NCBI GenBank assembly: GCA_965661055.1
Contig: CBFICS010000004.1
Span: 62,001 to 126,000, forward strand
Reading direction: 5' to 3'
Source of the DNA: CBFHSF01 sp965661055
GTDB taxonomy: Bacteria; Bacteroidota; Bacteroidia; Flavobacteriales; Schleiferiaceae
Length of the DNA stretch: 64,000 bases
Below the pieces are notes generated by a model. The model was given only the letters and a program-made list of their open reading frames with translations, searched no databases and was not told the DNA's origin. The position numbers and the translations under genes were made by a program. Positions 17,248 to 26,388 of the stretch are shown here, one piece after another; the stretch's first letter is position 1, and the number at the start of each line of letters is the position of its first letter.

Positions 17248-17559
17248 TTATTTAAGTAAATCGCTTGCAATGTTTCCTGAAGCCAGGGTAGAAATTTCTG
17301 AGCAGCAATTTCTCATTCCTTTTCGCAAGGTGTCCGCTTCCGCGGGAAGTTTATCACCACTTTCTTGCCAAGTAATTTGGTCAGGCCATTGAGCATATGC
17401 AAAGAATTGGAGGTCAAACATTTTATGCAATCTAGACCCAAGTCCACCTTCATATGTAGCGATAAGTTCAGTTAGCTGCGTCCAAAGGTTTATGAACTCT
17501 TCTTCTTTATTTGGATAAAGAGAAAAGACATAAACCACACCAAATTTGGCAGCACTCAT
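17248..17559 (-). CDS. Small ABM-fold-like protein
   Basis: 103 residues. The sequence pattern (GVVYVFSLYPNKEEEFINLWTQL ... GSRLHKM ... FFAYAQWPDQITWQES) matches dimeric alpha/beta-barrel proteins such as antibiotic biosynthesis monooxygenases. No cofactor-binding residues can be assigned. It starts 3 bases downstream of the T9SS cargo gene on the same strand. A distinct relative of the same fold occurs at 10998-11294; the two share little sequence. Confidence 0.6.
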   Translation of the reverse strand: MSAAKFGVVYVFSLYPNKEEEFINLWTQLTELIATYEGGLGSRLHKMFDLQFFAYAQWPDQITWQESGDKLPAEADTLRKGMRNCCSEISTLASGNIASDLLK

Positions 17560-17562
17560 AAT

Positions 17563-19158
17563 TTACTGAACGATTATTTTTTGGGTAATAACACTTCCAG
17601 TTTCTGATTTAATCAACAATACGTAAACCCCAGGTGTGTTTAAAGTAAATTGATCACGCTCAAAAAACCCATCACGAGAAACCAACACCTGACCAAGGCT
17701 ATTTACCACTTGGTAAGAAATGGTCATATCCCCCGAATATTCAACCGTAAAATCTCCTGACGAAGGGTTTGGAAATATAGATGGAGTGATTCCTTTCCAT
17801 TCTGAAATACCAATATTTTCAGGCACTAATTTTACAACCATTGTAGGATAAGAACCAGATTGCCAAACCACGTGCTTTGAATAAGGTAAATATCCTGTGT
17901 GACCCACCGTTAAAGTGTCATTAGTAAAATCTACAGAACCTACTTTTGCAACCCCTGAGATATTGGTTGTAGCTAAAACCTGTGAAGCTTTGAAGGTCAT
18001 ATTTGCAGCAGGTATTGGATTTCCAGTTACAGAATCTATTACCTCAACTTTAAACCTTGAGGCCTTTGGGTAATCAGTTTGTAAAACAAAAAGTCCTTCT
18101 AAAATATCAGTAGAAATAATATTACCAGAAGGTAGATAAGGATAAACGCCCCAACTACCATTGTATGTGTTGTCATTAAATGATGAGTGGTCATAATAAG
18201 CTACCTCAACTAAGTTATCAGGATATTCTGAATCGACTATTTGTACCCCACTTGTATAGTAAGAGGTTACTAAATGATCACCAAATACATGCACATTATG
18301 AGGAATTACATTAGTACCGTAACTGCTTTGTATTACGTCTAACTCTGAAATATTTGAAAGGTCTGTAACATCATATGCCGCTACATACCCATCAGGAACT
18401 TCATCAGTAGTAAACACAGTGCTATTGTCATCACTTACCCACGCGTTATGGGTGAAAACCGAAGGAGTGATGGTAGAGCCCATGGTTACAGGATTACTTT
18501 TATCTGACACATCAATAACATAAAGCCTTCCATTTAAAACAGCTCCACCCCATAGAGTATCTCCTCTGACCATTCCATCATGAAGATAAAAATTATCCCA
18601 AGTCCCAAGGTATTGTGGACTTTCAGGATCTTGAGTTAGATCAAACATTAATGCTCCACCGTTCATAACATCTGATCCGAAAACGTATAAAATTCCATTT
18701 TCATCAATGTAAATATTATGGCTTCTTGTATATAGAAAATAAGTTGAACTATCTGCTGAAGGAATTAAAGGAAAGAACGAATAAAAGGTAGGCGTTCCGT
18801 CCATGTCGTTTAAGTCAACAATTCTAATTCCGTCAGAAGTAGTTCCACTATAAGAGTCATGTACTACATACGCGTAATGGCTATAGGTTTTTACATCTCG
18901 CCATACAGAGTTTGCACCCGGAATATTAAAAACTTCTGTTGGGACCGAGGGATCGGTTACATCCACGACTGAAAACATATTTCTACCTCCCACTAAAGCA
19001 TACTCATTACCTACGGAGTCAGCATACCCCCATACATCATTTAGAACCGCTGGAGCATAGTCTAAATGCCCAAGTTTATTCATATGAAGACTATCTTGAG
19101 CCTTTACAAAGTTTGCAATGCCAAAGGTAAATAAGAGGAATAGTAATGATTTATTCAT
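17563..19158 (-). CDS. Secreted 'choice-of-anchor B' protein with T9SS sorting domain
   Basis: 531 residues from the ATG at 19158. An N-terminal signal peptide ends in VKAQ. The central part is a chain of LVIVD-type beta-propeller repeats (for example SVVDVTDPS, RIVDLNDMD, YVIDVSDKS, QIVDSEYPD), the pattern of choice-of-anchor B proteins. Residues about 385-440 form a beta-sandwich-like segment, and the last ~75 residues are a T9SS type A sorting domain (IFPNPSSGDFTVEY ... LGQVLVS ... GVYVLLI). It is therefore expected to be secreted and attached at the cell surface. Function unknown. The longer start at 19200 would overlap the topoisomerase gene and precede the signal peptide. Confidence 0.88.
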   Translation of the reverse strand: MNKSLLFLLFTFGIANFVKAQDSLHMNKLGHLDYAPAVLNDVWGYADSVGNEYALVGGRNMFSVVDVTDPSVPTEVFNIPGANSVWRDVKTYSHYAYVVHDSYSGTTSDGIRIVDLNDMDGTPTFYSFFPLIPSADSSTYFLYTRSHNIYIDENGILYVFGSDVMNGGALMFDLTQDPESPQYLGTWDNFYLHDGMVRGDTLWGGAVLNGRLYVIDVSDKSNPVTMGSTITPSVFTHNAWVSDDNSTVFTTDEVPDGYVAAYDVTDLSNISELDVIQSSYGTNVIPHNVHVFGDHLVTSYYTSGVQIVDSEYPDNLVEVAYYDHSSFNDNTYNGSWGVYPYLPSGNIISTDILEGLFVLQTDYPKASRFKVEVIDSVTGNPIPAANMTFKASQVLATTNISGVAKVGSVDFTNDTLTVGHTGYLPYSKHVVWQSGSYPTMVVKLVPENIGISEWKGITPSIFPNPSSGDFTVEYSGDMTISYQVVNSLGQVLVSRDGFFERDQFTLNTPGVYVLLIKSETGSVITQKIIVQ

Positions 19159-19162
19159 ATTG

Positions 19163-21754
19163 TTAAAATAAGGATGCTTGTTCTCCAGACGTGGCACCAT
19201 CAGCAGATGGTGTGTTTACTTCAGGAGAATCTTCAGTTTCTTCAGGCTTCTCTTCTTCCAGTTCGGGTTCAATTAGGTTAATGTTGCGAACTGAGTATGA
19301 GGTTAATTGGTTACCCAAAGCCTTCATTCCTTTAACGCTAATAAACTCAAGAAGGTTGGTTTCTTCATTGTCTCTTTGTTTGCCTTTCTCTTTCCTGAAG
19401 ATTATTTCCACACTTGGGTTGGGATGATAACTCATTACCTCCAACTTAGAATTAGGAGACTCAGAAATAATAAAGTCTTTTCTTCCTAAAACAGGTTCGG
19501 GAATGAAGCGCTTTACGTAAAATTTAGACTTAACTCCCTCCCAATAAACAACAGATAATGCCTTTTCAGGATCGTATTTTTCAATGAGAATCATATCTTC
19601 ATCAAAGTGAGTTGCCAAGTCAAAACCTACCAGCTTCACATGTCCAGATTCCATTCCTGTAAGAATCAAATCATCGCCTTTAAAGGACCCTAATAATCTT
19701 CCACGCCCGTCGGCATTCAGTCTTTTTACCGTGCCATCGTACCAAATTTTTCTAGGGGCAAGAGTAGAAATTCCTTTTTCTTTAATTTCTATCTTTTTAA
19801 CCGGATTTTTTGACAGAATGTTTCCTTTTGAAATTCTTCCCTTGATGGCTAAATCCATAAAGTCAAAGTCAATTCTCAATTTTTTCAATTTAGCTAAAGG
19901 CTTAAAGTAGGCCGTAACCGTTTCTGCTTCCCCATTTGGATTTGCCGTGAAGTACAAGACTTTAGAGCCCTTGGTGCCTTGCGTTAAATCGTACTCTCTT
20001 TCACGAGTAACTGAAGTTACATTAAACCTTTTGACATAAGTAACTTGGGTGGCACCGTCTAGGTAACCCATGTTGTATATAGTTCTCTTATCTCCTTTTT
20101 TAAAGACCGCTACGTGAATAATATCTTTACCCACGTAAACCTTAGAATCTACTTTAACTACTTGCATTACACCATCTCTTCTAAAGATAATGATGTCGTC
20201 AATATCAGAACAGTCAGAAACAAATTCTTCTTTTTTAAGCCCGGTACCAATAAAACCTTCTGAACGATTTACGTATAATTTCTCGTTTGCGATTGCAACC
20301 TTAGAAGCCACGATGTCATCAAAAATTCTAATCTCAGTTTTACGCTCTCTTCCCTTTCCAAATTTCTCTTTCAATCCTTTGAAATAGTCTATGGCATGTT
20401 CAATGATATGAGCTAATTTATCTTTTACCGCTGCGATTTTATCTTCGAGTGATAAAATTTGATCATCAGCCTTATTTGAATCAAACTTTGAAATTCGTTT
20501 AATTTTAATCTCAGTTAAACGAACAATATCTGCTTCGGTTACTTCTCTAATTAAATGAGAAATATGAGGTTTAAGTCCTTCCCAAATAAAGTCTAAAACC
20601 TCCTCCCACGTTTCTGCTTCTTCGATTAATCGATAGATCTTTTTTTCAATAAAAATTCTTTCCAAAGAAGCAAAGTGCCATTGCTCTTGTAACTCATCTA
20701 ATTGAACTTGCAACTCTTGACGTAATAGGTCAACGGTATGTTCGGTAGAAAGCCTCAGTAAATCTGAGATTCCTAAGAACATAGGTTTATCATCGTGAAC
20801 TACAACCGCCTGAGGCGCTATAGAGGTTTCACAAGCCGTAAAGGCATAAAGGGCATCAATAGTTTTATCTGGCGATAATCCTGGAGGAAGGTGAATAAGA
20901 ATTTCAACTAATTCAGCTGTATTATCTTCTATCTTTTTGATTTTGATTTTCCCCTTATCATTAGCTTTTAAAATGGAGTCAATTAAGGTTTGGGTAGTGG
21001 TACCGTAGGGAATTTCGGTAATACTAAGCGTTTTGGCATCTATTTGATTAATCTTAGCCCTAATTCTTACTCTAGATCCTTTTGCCCCATTATTGTACAT
21101 TGAAAAGTCAGCAATGCCCCCGGTTGGAAAGTCTGGTAAAACCTCAACCGTTTTTCCCTTCAGGGTTTTAATGCTAGCATCAATTAATTCAATAAAGTTA
21201 TGGGGAAGAATTTTGGTAGACAATCCTACGGCAATCCCTTCTACTCCTTGTGCCAACAAAAGAGGAAACTTCATCGGCAGGTTTACTGGTTCTTTACCCC
21301 TACCGTCATAAGACAATTGCCAATTGGTAATTTTTGGGTTATAGGCCACAGCATGAGCAAACTTGGTAAGTCTAGCTTCAATATACCTAGGTGCTGCCGC
21401 ACTATCTCCTGTTAAGATGTTTCCCCAGTTACCTTGGGTATCTATCAATAAGTCTTTTTGTCCTAATTGAACCAACGCATCTCCAATAGACGCATCTCCA
21501 TGAGGGTGATATTTCATAGTATGTCCGATGACGTTAGCCACTTTGTGATATCTACCGTCATCAAGCTCTTTTAATGCATGCAATAGCCTACGTTGAACGG
21601 GTTTTAATCCATCATCAAGGCCAGGAACCGCTCTTTCTAAAATCACATAACTCGCATAGTCGAGAAAGTAATTCTGGTACATTCCAGAAACTCTAGTAAT
21701 GGTGGGTTGGTTATCACCCGATTCACTTTGGTTAGAAGGTATATTTTCTTCCAT
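19163..21754 (-). CDS. parC: DNA topoisomerase IV subunit A
   Basis: 863 residues. It is the DNA-cleaving subunit that, with ParE, unlinks replicated chromosomes. The breakage-reunion region is well conserved: PGLDDGLKPVQRRLLHA, KYHPHGDASIGDALV (drug-resistance-determining region), and AAPRY with catalytic Y124. The C-terminal DNA-wrapping region lacks a clear GyrA box (QRRGGKG), which with the nearby parE-type gene supports topoisomerase IV rather than gyrase. The last ~30 residues are acidic. The gene lies 25 bases after the small membrane protein gene that separates it from parE. Confidence 0.94.
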   Translation of the reverse strand: MEENIPSNQSESGDNQPTITRVSGMYQNYFLDYASYVILERAVPGLDDGLKPVQRRLLHALKELDDGRYHKVANVIGHTMKYHPHGDASIGDALVQLGQKDLLIDTQGNWGNILTGDSAAAPRYIEARLTKFAHAVAYNPKITNWQLSYDGRGKEPVNLPMKFPLLLAQGVEGIAVGLSTKILPHNFIELIDASIKTLKGKTVEVLPDFPTGGIADFSMYNNGAKGSRVRIRAKINQIDAKTLSITEIPYGTTTQTLIDSILKANDKGKIKIKKIEDNTAELVEILIHLPPGLSPDKTIDALYAFTACETSIAPQAVVVHDDKPMFLGISDLLRLSTEHTVDLLRQELQVQLDELQEQWHFASLERIFIEKKIYRLIEEAETWEEVLDFIWEGLKPHISHLIREVTEADIVRLTEIKIKRISKFDSNKADDQILSLEDKIAAVKDKLAHIIEHAIDYFKGLKEKFGKGRERKTEIRIFDDIVASKVAIANEKLYVNRSEGFIGTGLKKEEFVSDCSDIDDIIIFRRDGVMQVVKVDSKVYVGKDIIHVAVFKKGDKRTIYNMGYLDGATQVTYVKRFNVTSVTREREYDLTQGTKGSKVLYFTANPNGEAETVTAYFKPLAKLKKLRIDFDFMDLAIKGRISKGNILSKNPVKKIEIKEKGISTLAPRKIWYDGTVKRLNADGRGRLLGSFKGDDLILTGMESGHVKLVGFDLATHFDEDMILIEKYDPEKALSVVYWEGVKSKFYVKRFIPEPVLGRKDFIISESPNSKLEVMSYHPNPSVEIIFRKEKGKQRDNEETNLLEFISVKGMKALGNQLTSYSVRNINLIEPELEEEKPEETEDSPEVNTPSADGATSGEQASLF

Positions 21755-21779
21755 GAATTATTTTGAACAATTATTGCCG

Positions 21780-22253
21780 TTACTGATTTGACTGTTTATT
21801 CATATTAATAGTATTTTTTAGAGATCTCTCCAGATCTGCTGCTTCTTTCCTATTTAAGTAAGAAATTGAATACTTAAATGACTTAATACCTTTGTTTTTA
21901 CTAGAAACCCTAATAGTTAATTTCCGTCTAAAAGGCCATCTAGAGACCTTAAAGCTTTCTATTTTATATTTAGGAAGTTCAATATGCTTATACATTGCAC
22001 TTGAAAACTTCATTAAAAAAGGTTCCTTATTGGTTATGATTAAAACCTCTCCGTCTGAATCATAAATAAAAACAGGTAGGCCTCGGTAGATAAGAAATCC
22101 AAAAACTAGTAAAGAAATCAACGATAGTTTAAAGGAGCTTGTACCAATAGAGCCGTCTATTTGTGAAACAACTAAATCGAAAACCACTAGTAATGTTAAA
22201 ATTACATAGAGGTAAATAAAATTGGTATACTTAGGGGCGGTATTAATTCTCAC
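21780..22253 (-). CDS. Small membrane protein between parE and parC
   Basis: 157 residues. Two hydrophobic segments (about 12-30 and 42-58) are followed by a basic, beta-rich soluble part of about 90 residues that looks like a PH-domain-like (bPH2/YcxB) fold, but I do not recognise a family with certainty. The start is GTG at 22253 and overlaps the 3' end of parE by 11 bases; there is no ATG before residue ~80. Operon position implies co-expression with topoisomerase IV; no functional link can be shown. Confidence 0.7.
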   Translation of the reverse strand: MRINTAPKYTNFIYLYVILTLLVVFDLVVSQIDGSIGTSSFKLSLISLLVFGFLIYRGLPVFIYDSDGEVLIITNKEPFLMKFSSAMYKHIELPKYKIESFKVSRWPFRRKLTIRVSSKNKGIKSFKYSISYLNRKEAADLERSLKNTINMNKQSNQ

Positions 22254-24135
22254 TAGACTCTACAGTTTGGTTTTCAACTTCAGCTTCCTCTTCATCTTCA
22301 ATTAAATCTTTTTCAACTCTCAGATTTTCAATAATAAACTCTTGTCTTTCTTGGGTGTTTTTCCCCATATAAAAGTCTAAAAGCTGAGAAATTGTTGCAT
22401 CTCTACCAATCATTACTGGCTCTAACCTAATATCTTTATTGATGAAATGCTTAAACTCTCCTGGAGAAATTTCACCCAATCCCTTAAATCGAGTAATTTC
22501 TGTTTTCCCGCTAAGCTCAACCAGAGCAGCTCTTTTTTCTTCAGGTGAATAACAGTAACGGGTGTCTTTTTTATTTCTCACCCTAAACAAAGGGGTCTGC
22601 AAAATGTAAAGATGTCCTTCTTTAACTAGCTCTGGAAAAAACTGCAAAAAGAAAGTAATTAACAACAACCTAATGTGCATTCCATCTACATCCGCATCGG
22701 TCGCGATTACAACGTTATTATATCGCAAGTCATCGAGGCCGTCTTCAATATTTAAGGCCGCTTGTAAAAGGTTAAACTCTTCGTTTTCATAAACAACCTT
22801 TTTAGTTAACCCATAACAATTTAAGGGTTTTCCCTTTAAAGAAAAAACTGCTTGGGTTCTTACGTCTCTACTCTTGGTTATTGAACCAGAAGCTGAATCT
22901 CCCTCAGTAATAAACAAGGTAGTTTCTAGTCTTCTGTCATTTTTTAAATCGTTGTAATGGATTTTACAATCTCTAAGCTTACGGTTGTGTAAACTCGCTT
23001 TTTTAGCTCTTTCTCTAGCTAATTTTTTTATTCCCGATAATTCTTTACGCTCCTTTTCTGCCCTCAAGATTTTTCTTTGAATGGCATCTGCAACCTCCGT
23101 ATTTCTGTGAAGGTAGTTATCTAGACTGGTCTTCAAAAAGTCATTAACAAAGGTTCTAAGGGTAGGTCCATCAGGCCCTATCTCTGCCGAGCCCAACTTG
23201 GTTTTTGTTTGACTTTCAAAAACGGGTTCTATCACTTTAACGGATATTGCTCCAATTACGGAAGCTCTAATATCCGAGGCATCGTAATTTTTTTGATAAA
23301 AGTCTCTGATGGTTTTAACCAGAGCTTCTCTAAATGCCGCTAGGTGCGTTCCACCTTGAGTGGTATGCTGACCATTGACAAAACTGAAATATTGTTCAGA
23401 CTGCGATTTCTCACTATGAGACAATGCTACTTCAATATCTTCCCCTCTTAGGTGAATAACCTCGTGCAGCGTTTCACCATCTAGGTTAGCCTCTAGTAGA
23501 TCTTTAAGTCCATTTTCTGAGTAGTATTTCTCACCATTAAAGTTTATCGTCAATCCTGGATTGAGATAAACATAGTTCCAAAGCATTTTATCAATGTACT
23601 CTGAAACATATCTAAAGTTGTGAAAAATCGTAGGGTCTGGATAAAAACTAATTTTCGTCCCACGACGTTGACTAGAGTCTACAATTTCTGCGTCTTGAGT
23701 TATATTTCCTTCAGCAAACTCAGCGAGTTTTGTTTTATTATCACGGAAAGACTGAACGATAAATTTTTCAGAAAGTGCATTCACCGCCTTGGTACCAACT
23801 CCGTTAAGTCCTACGGACTTCTTAAACGCCTTTGAGTCGTACTTAGCACCGGTATTAATTTTCGACACACAGTCAATAACCTTACCTAGAGGAATTCCCC
23901 TTCCGTAGTCACGAACCGTAACCCATCCTTCCTTTACTGAAATATCAATGGTTTTACCCGCACCCATGACAAATTCATCAATGGAATTGTCCAGGACCTC
24001 CTTTAAAAGGATATATATACCATCGTCTTGCGAAGTTCCATCTCCCAACTTACCGATATACATACCGGGTCTCAGGCGGATATGTTCCTTCCAATCAAGA
24101 CTTTTAATATTATCTTCAGTATAATTTGTCTCCAT
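22243..24135 (-). CDS. parE: DNA topoisomerase IV subunit B
   Basis: 630 residues, the length of ParE (shorter than GyrB, which carries an insert). It supplies the GHKL ATPase: EVLDNSIDEF, GRGIPLG and GLNGVGTKAVNAL form the nucleotide pocket. The TOPRIM domain has EGDSASGSI and DADVDGMHIRLL. It acts with the ParC-like protein encoded downstream. A DNA segment of 138 bases separates it from ychF upstream; no confident promoter match was found there. Confidence 0.95.
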   Translation of the reverse strand: METNYTEDNIKSLDWKEHIRLRPGMYIGKLGDGTSQDDGIYILLKEVLDNSIDEFVMGAGKTIDISVKEGWVTVRDYGRGIPLGKVIDCVSKINTGAKYDSKAFKKSVGLNGVGTKAVNALSEKFIVQSFRDNKTKLAEFAEGNITQDAEIVDSSQRRGTKISFYPDPTIFHNFRYVSEYIDKMLWNYVYLNPGLTINFNGEKYYSENGLKDLLEANLDGETLHEVIHLRGEDIEVALSHSEKSQSEQYFSFVNGQHTTQGGTHLAAFREALVKTIRDFYQKNYDASDIRASVIGAISVKVIEPVFESQTKTKLGSAEIGPDGPTLRTFVNDFLKTSLDNYLHRNTEVADAIQRKILRAEKERKELSGIKKLARERAKKASLHNRKLRDCKIHYNDLKNDRRLETTLFITEGDSASGSITKSRDVRTQAVFSLKGKPLNCYGLTKKVVYENEEFNLLQAALNIEDGLDDLRYNNVVIATDADVDGMHIRLLLITFFLQFFPELVKEGHLYILQTPLFRVRNKKDTRYCYSPEEKRAALVELSGKTEITRFKGLGEISPGEFKHFINKDIRLEPVMIGRDATISQLLDFYMGKNTQERQEFIIENLRVEKDLIEDEEEAEVENQTVESSEN

Positions 24136-24235
24136 ATCTATAGGTTAATCTCAAGATTTTAAAAATAGAAAAAACAATGATGATAAAGCAAGAGTTTAAA
24201 AAACCCTTTCCACAAGGTTTTTCACAACTTTTCAA

Positions 24236-24270
24236 CCAAAAAAAACCCTGACTTTTCGGTCAGGGTTAAA
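24236..24270 (-). terminator. Intrinsic terminator after ychF
   Basis: Stem AACCCTGAC (24244-24252) pairs with GTCAGGGTT (24259-24267) around a 6-base loop. On the minus strand it is followed by a run of T (A run at 24238-24245 on the plus strand), so it ends ychF transcription just after its TAA at 24274. Confidence 0.85.
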
Positions 24271-24273
24271 ACG

Positions 24274-25365
24274 TTATACGTTAAATCTGAAGTGCATGAC
24301 GTCCCCGTCTTGGACCACATACTCTTTTCCTTCTACTCGTAATTTACCGGCTTCCTTTACGGCATTTTCAGATCCATAAGATTCAAAATCAGAAAAGGCA
24401 ATAACCTCAGCCCTAATGAATCCTTTTTCAAAATCGGTATGAATCACGCCTGCGGCTTGTGGAGCTGTACTTCCTACTTTAATAGTCCATGCCCTTACTT
24501 CCTTCTCACCAGCCGTGAAATAAGTCTGTAGGTTAAGTAATTTGTAGGCAGAGCGAATTACTTTATTTACTCCTGGCTCCGTCAATCCCAAATCTTCTAA
24601 AAACATTTGGCGCTCTTCAAAGCTTTCTAGTTCAGTAATATCTGCTTCCGTACCTGCAGCAATAAACATTACTTCTGCATTTTCCGTAGCAACAGCTTCT
24701 TTAACCTTTTCAACCCACTCATTGCCATTTACAGCCGCCCCTTCGTCTACATTACACAAGTAAAGAACAGGTTTTGCGGTTAACAATTGAAAGTCTTGGA
24801 TAAGAATTTCTTCTGACTCAGTAGCTTCAAAAGCTCTAGCACTTTGACCCTCTTCAATAAAGGTTATCAATCTTTCAATCAAGTCTACCTCTTTCAAGGC
24901 TTCTTTGTTTCCTCCTTTGGTATTTTTCTTCGCTTTATCTAATCTCTTTTCTAAGGTTTCAAGATCTTTAAGCTGCAATTCAAAATCAATAGTTTCTTTA
25001 TCCCTGATAGGATTTATACTTCCGTCAACATGGGTAATATTGTCATTTTCAAAACAGCGAAGCACATGAATAATGGCATTGGTTTCTCTAATGTTGCCTA
25101 AAAATTGATTTCCTAAGCCCTCGCCTTTACTTGCGCCTTTTACCAACCCAGCGATATCAACAATTTCTACCACTGCAGGCTGAACTCTTTGCGGATTTAC
25201 AAGCTTTTCAAGTTTAGAAAGCCTTTCGTCGGGAACCGAAACCGTTCCAACATTGGGTTCAATGGTACAGAAAGGAAAGTTTGCCGATTGAGCCTTGGCA
25301 TTTGACAAACAATTAAATAAAGTTGACTTACCTACATTTGGAAGCCCTACAATTCCACATTTCAT
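24274..25365 (-). CDS. ychF: Redox-regulated ATPase YchF (OBG family)
   Basis: 363 residues, standard length. It is a ribosome-associated P-loop protein that prefers ATP. The G1 motif GLPNVGKST (7-15) and DIAGLVKGASKGEGLGNQFL (G3 region) are intact. The usual NKxD of GTPases is replaced by NVDE, the YchF hallmark linked to ATP binding. The C-terminal TGS domain ends with the DVMHFRFNV block. It is transcribed alone, from a -7 element at 25386-25393 to the terminator at about 24240. Confidence 0.97.
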   Translation of the reverse strand: MKCGIVGLPNVGKSTLFNCLSNAKAQSANFPFCTIEPNVGTVSVPDERLSKLEKLVNPQRVQPAVVEIVDIAGLVKGASKGEGLGNQFLGNIRETNAIIHVLRCFENDNITHVDGSINPIRDKETIDFELQLKDLETLEKRLDKAKKNTKGGNKEALKEVDLIERLITFIEEGQSARAFEATESEEILIQDFQLLTAKPVLYLCNVDEGAAVNGNEWVEKVKEAVATENAEVMFIAAGTEADITELESFEERQMFLEDLGLTEPGVNKVIRSAYKLLNLQTYFTAGEKEVRAWTIKVGSTAPQAAGVIHTDFEKGFIRAEVIAFSDFESYGSENAVKEAGKLRVEGKEYVVQDGDVMHFRFNV

Positions 25366-25385
25366 CTGCTATCTATTTTGGCTGG

Positions 25386-25393
25386 CAAAGATA
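25386..25393 (-). promoter_or_regulatory. -7 promoter element (TATCTTTG) of ychF
   Basis: Minus-strand TATCTTTG matches TAnnTTTG and lies 20 bases before the ychF ATG, leaving a leader of roughly 15 bases. A -33 box at the usual distance is not clear. Confidence 0.55.
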
Positions 25394-25508
25394 GTTTCTT
25401 TGATTGGATAATATATGACCCAGTTTTCAATTTGTAAAAATTGTTTTTCCGTTGAAAATTCAAGTAACTTGTTAGCCCAAAATGAAACCCTTAAACAAAT
25501 TAAATAAT

Positions 25509-25516
25509 TACTTTTG
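25509..25516 (+). promoter_or_regulatory. -7 promoter element (TACTTTTG) of the transketolase operon
   Basis: TACTTTTG matches TAnnTTTG and lies 23 bases before the ATG at 25540. It would drive the three-gene unit transketolase N-half, VWA protein, transketolase C-half. Confidence 0.6.
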
Positions 25517-25539
25517 CTCCACATAAATTTCAATTTAAT

Positions 25540-26385
25540 ATGCAAACCGTTCAAGAATTAGAAGAAATTGCATCTCAAGTGAGAAGAGATATTGTACGCA
25601 TGGTTCACGCCGTAAACTCTGGCCACCCAGGGGGTTCACTAGGCTGCGCCGACTTTATGGTTGCCTTGTACAATGGGGTTATGAAACATGATCCTAATTT
25701 CTCAATGGACGGTAAAAATGAAGATTTATTCTTCTTATCAAACGGACACATTTCACCTGTTTTTTATAGTGTTTTAGCTCATGCAGGATATTTCCCTGTA
25801 AGTGAATTAAGCACTTTTAGAAAAATTAACACTAGGCTTCAAGGTCACCCAACAACCCATGAAGGACTTCCTGGAATAAGAATTGCTTCAGGTTCTCTTG
25901 GACAAGGAATGTCAGTTGCGATTGGCGCTGCCTTGACCAAAAAAGTAAACAATGATCCAGGCATCATCTACTCTCTTCACGGAGATGGTGAGCTTCAAGA
26001 AGGACAAATATGGGAAGCTGCTATGTATGCACCTCACAACAAAGTAGACAACCTCATTTGTACCATTGATGCCAATGGTCAACAAATTGATGGATCTACC
26101 GACGATGTTTTGGGTATGGGTAGTCTAGCAGATAAGTTTTTAGCCTTTGGCTGGGACGTTATGACTATTGAAGATGGAAACGACATGCAACAAGTAGTTG
26201 ATGGCTTAGAATTGGCTAAATCAAAAACGGGAAAAGGAAAACCTGTTTGTATTATTATGAAAACCGAAATGGGAGCCGGAGTTGATTTTATGATGGGCTC
26301 TCATGCATGGCATGGTATTGCTCCAAATGATGATCAATTAGCTGAAGCTCTTAGCCAGTTACCTGAAACACTAGGAGATTACTAA
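25540..26385 (+). CDS. Transketolase, N-terminal subunit
   Basis: 281 residues, corresponding to the thiamine diphosphate pyrophosphate-binding half of transketolase. Seen motifs: VNSGHPGGSLGCADF, LSNGHISPVFYS, the ThDP/Mg-binding HGDGELQEGQIWEAAM, and SHAWHG near the end. Transketolase moves two-carbon units between sugar phosphates in the non-oxidative pentose phosphate pathway. The enzyme is split into two polypeptides in many bacteria and archaea; the C-half is at 27773-28726. Here a VWA gene is placed between them with 3-base and 1-base gaps. Confidence 0.94.
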   Translation: MQTVQELEEIASQVRRDIVRMVHAVNSGHPGGSLGCADFMVALYNGVMKHDPNFSMDGKNEDLFFLSNGHISPVFYSVLAHAGYFPVSELSTFRKINTRLQGHPTTHEGLPGIRIASGSLGQGMSVAIGAALTKKVNNDPGIIYSLHGDGELQEGQIWEAAMYAPHNKVDNLICTIDANGQQIDGSTDDVLGMGSLADKFLAFGWDVMTIEDGNDMQQVVDGLELAKSKTGKGKPVCIIMKTEMGAGVDFMMGSHAWHGIAPNDDQLAEALSQLPETLGDY

Positions 26386-26388
26386 AAC

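Noticed and set aside
24190..24232. DnaA-box-like sequences (TTTTTCACA and CTTTCCACA) upstream of parE
   Set aside because: Only two imperfect matches, no cluster, no neighbouring dnaA/dnaN, and no AT-rich unwinding element of note.
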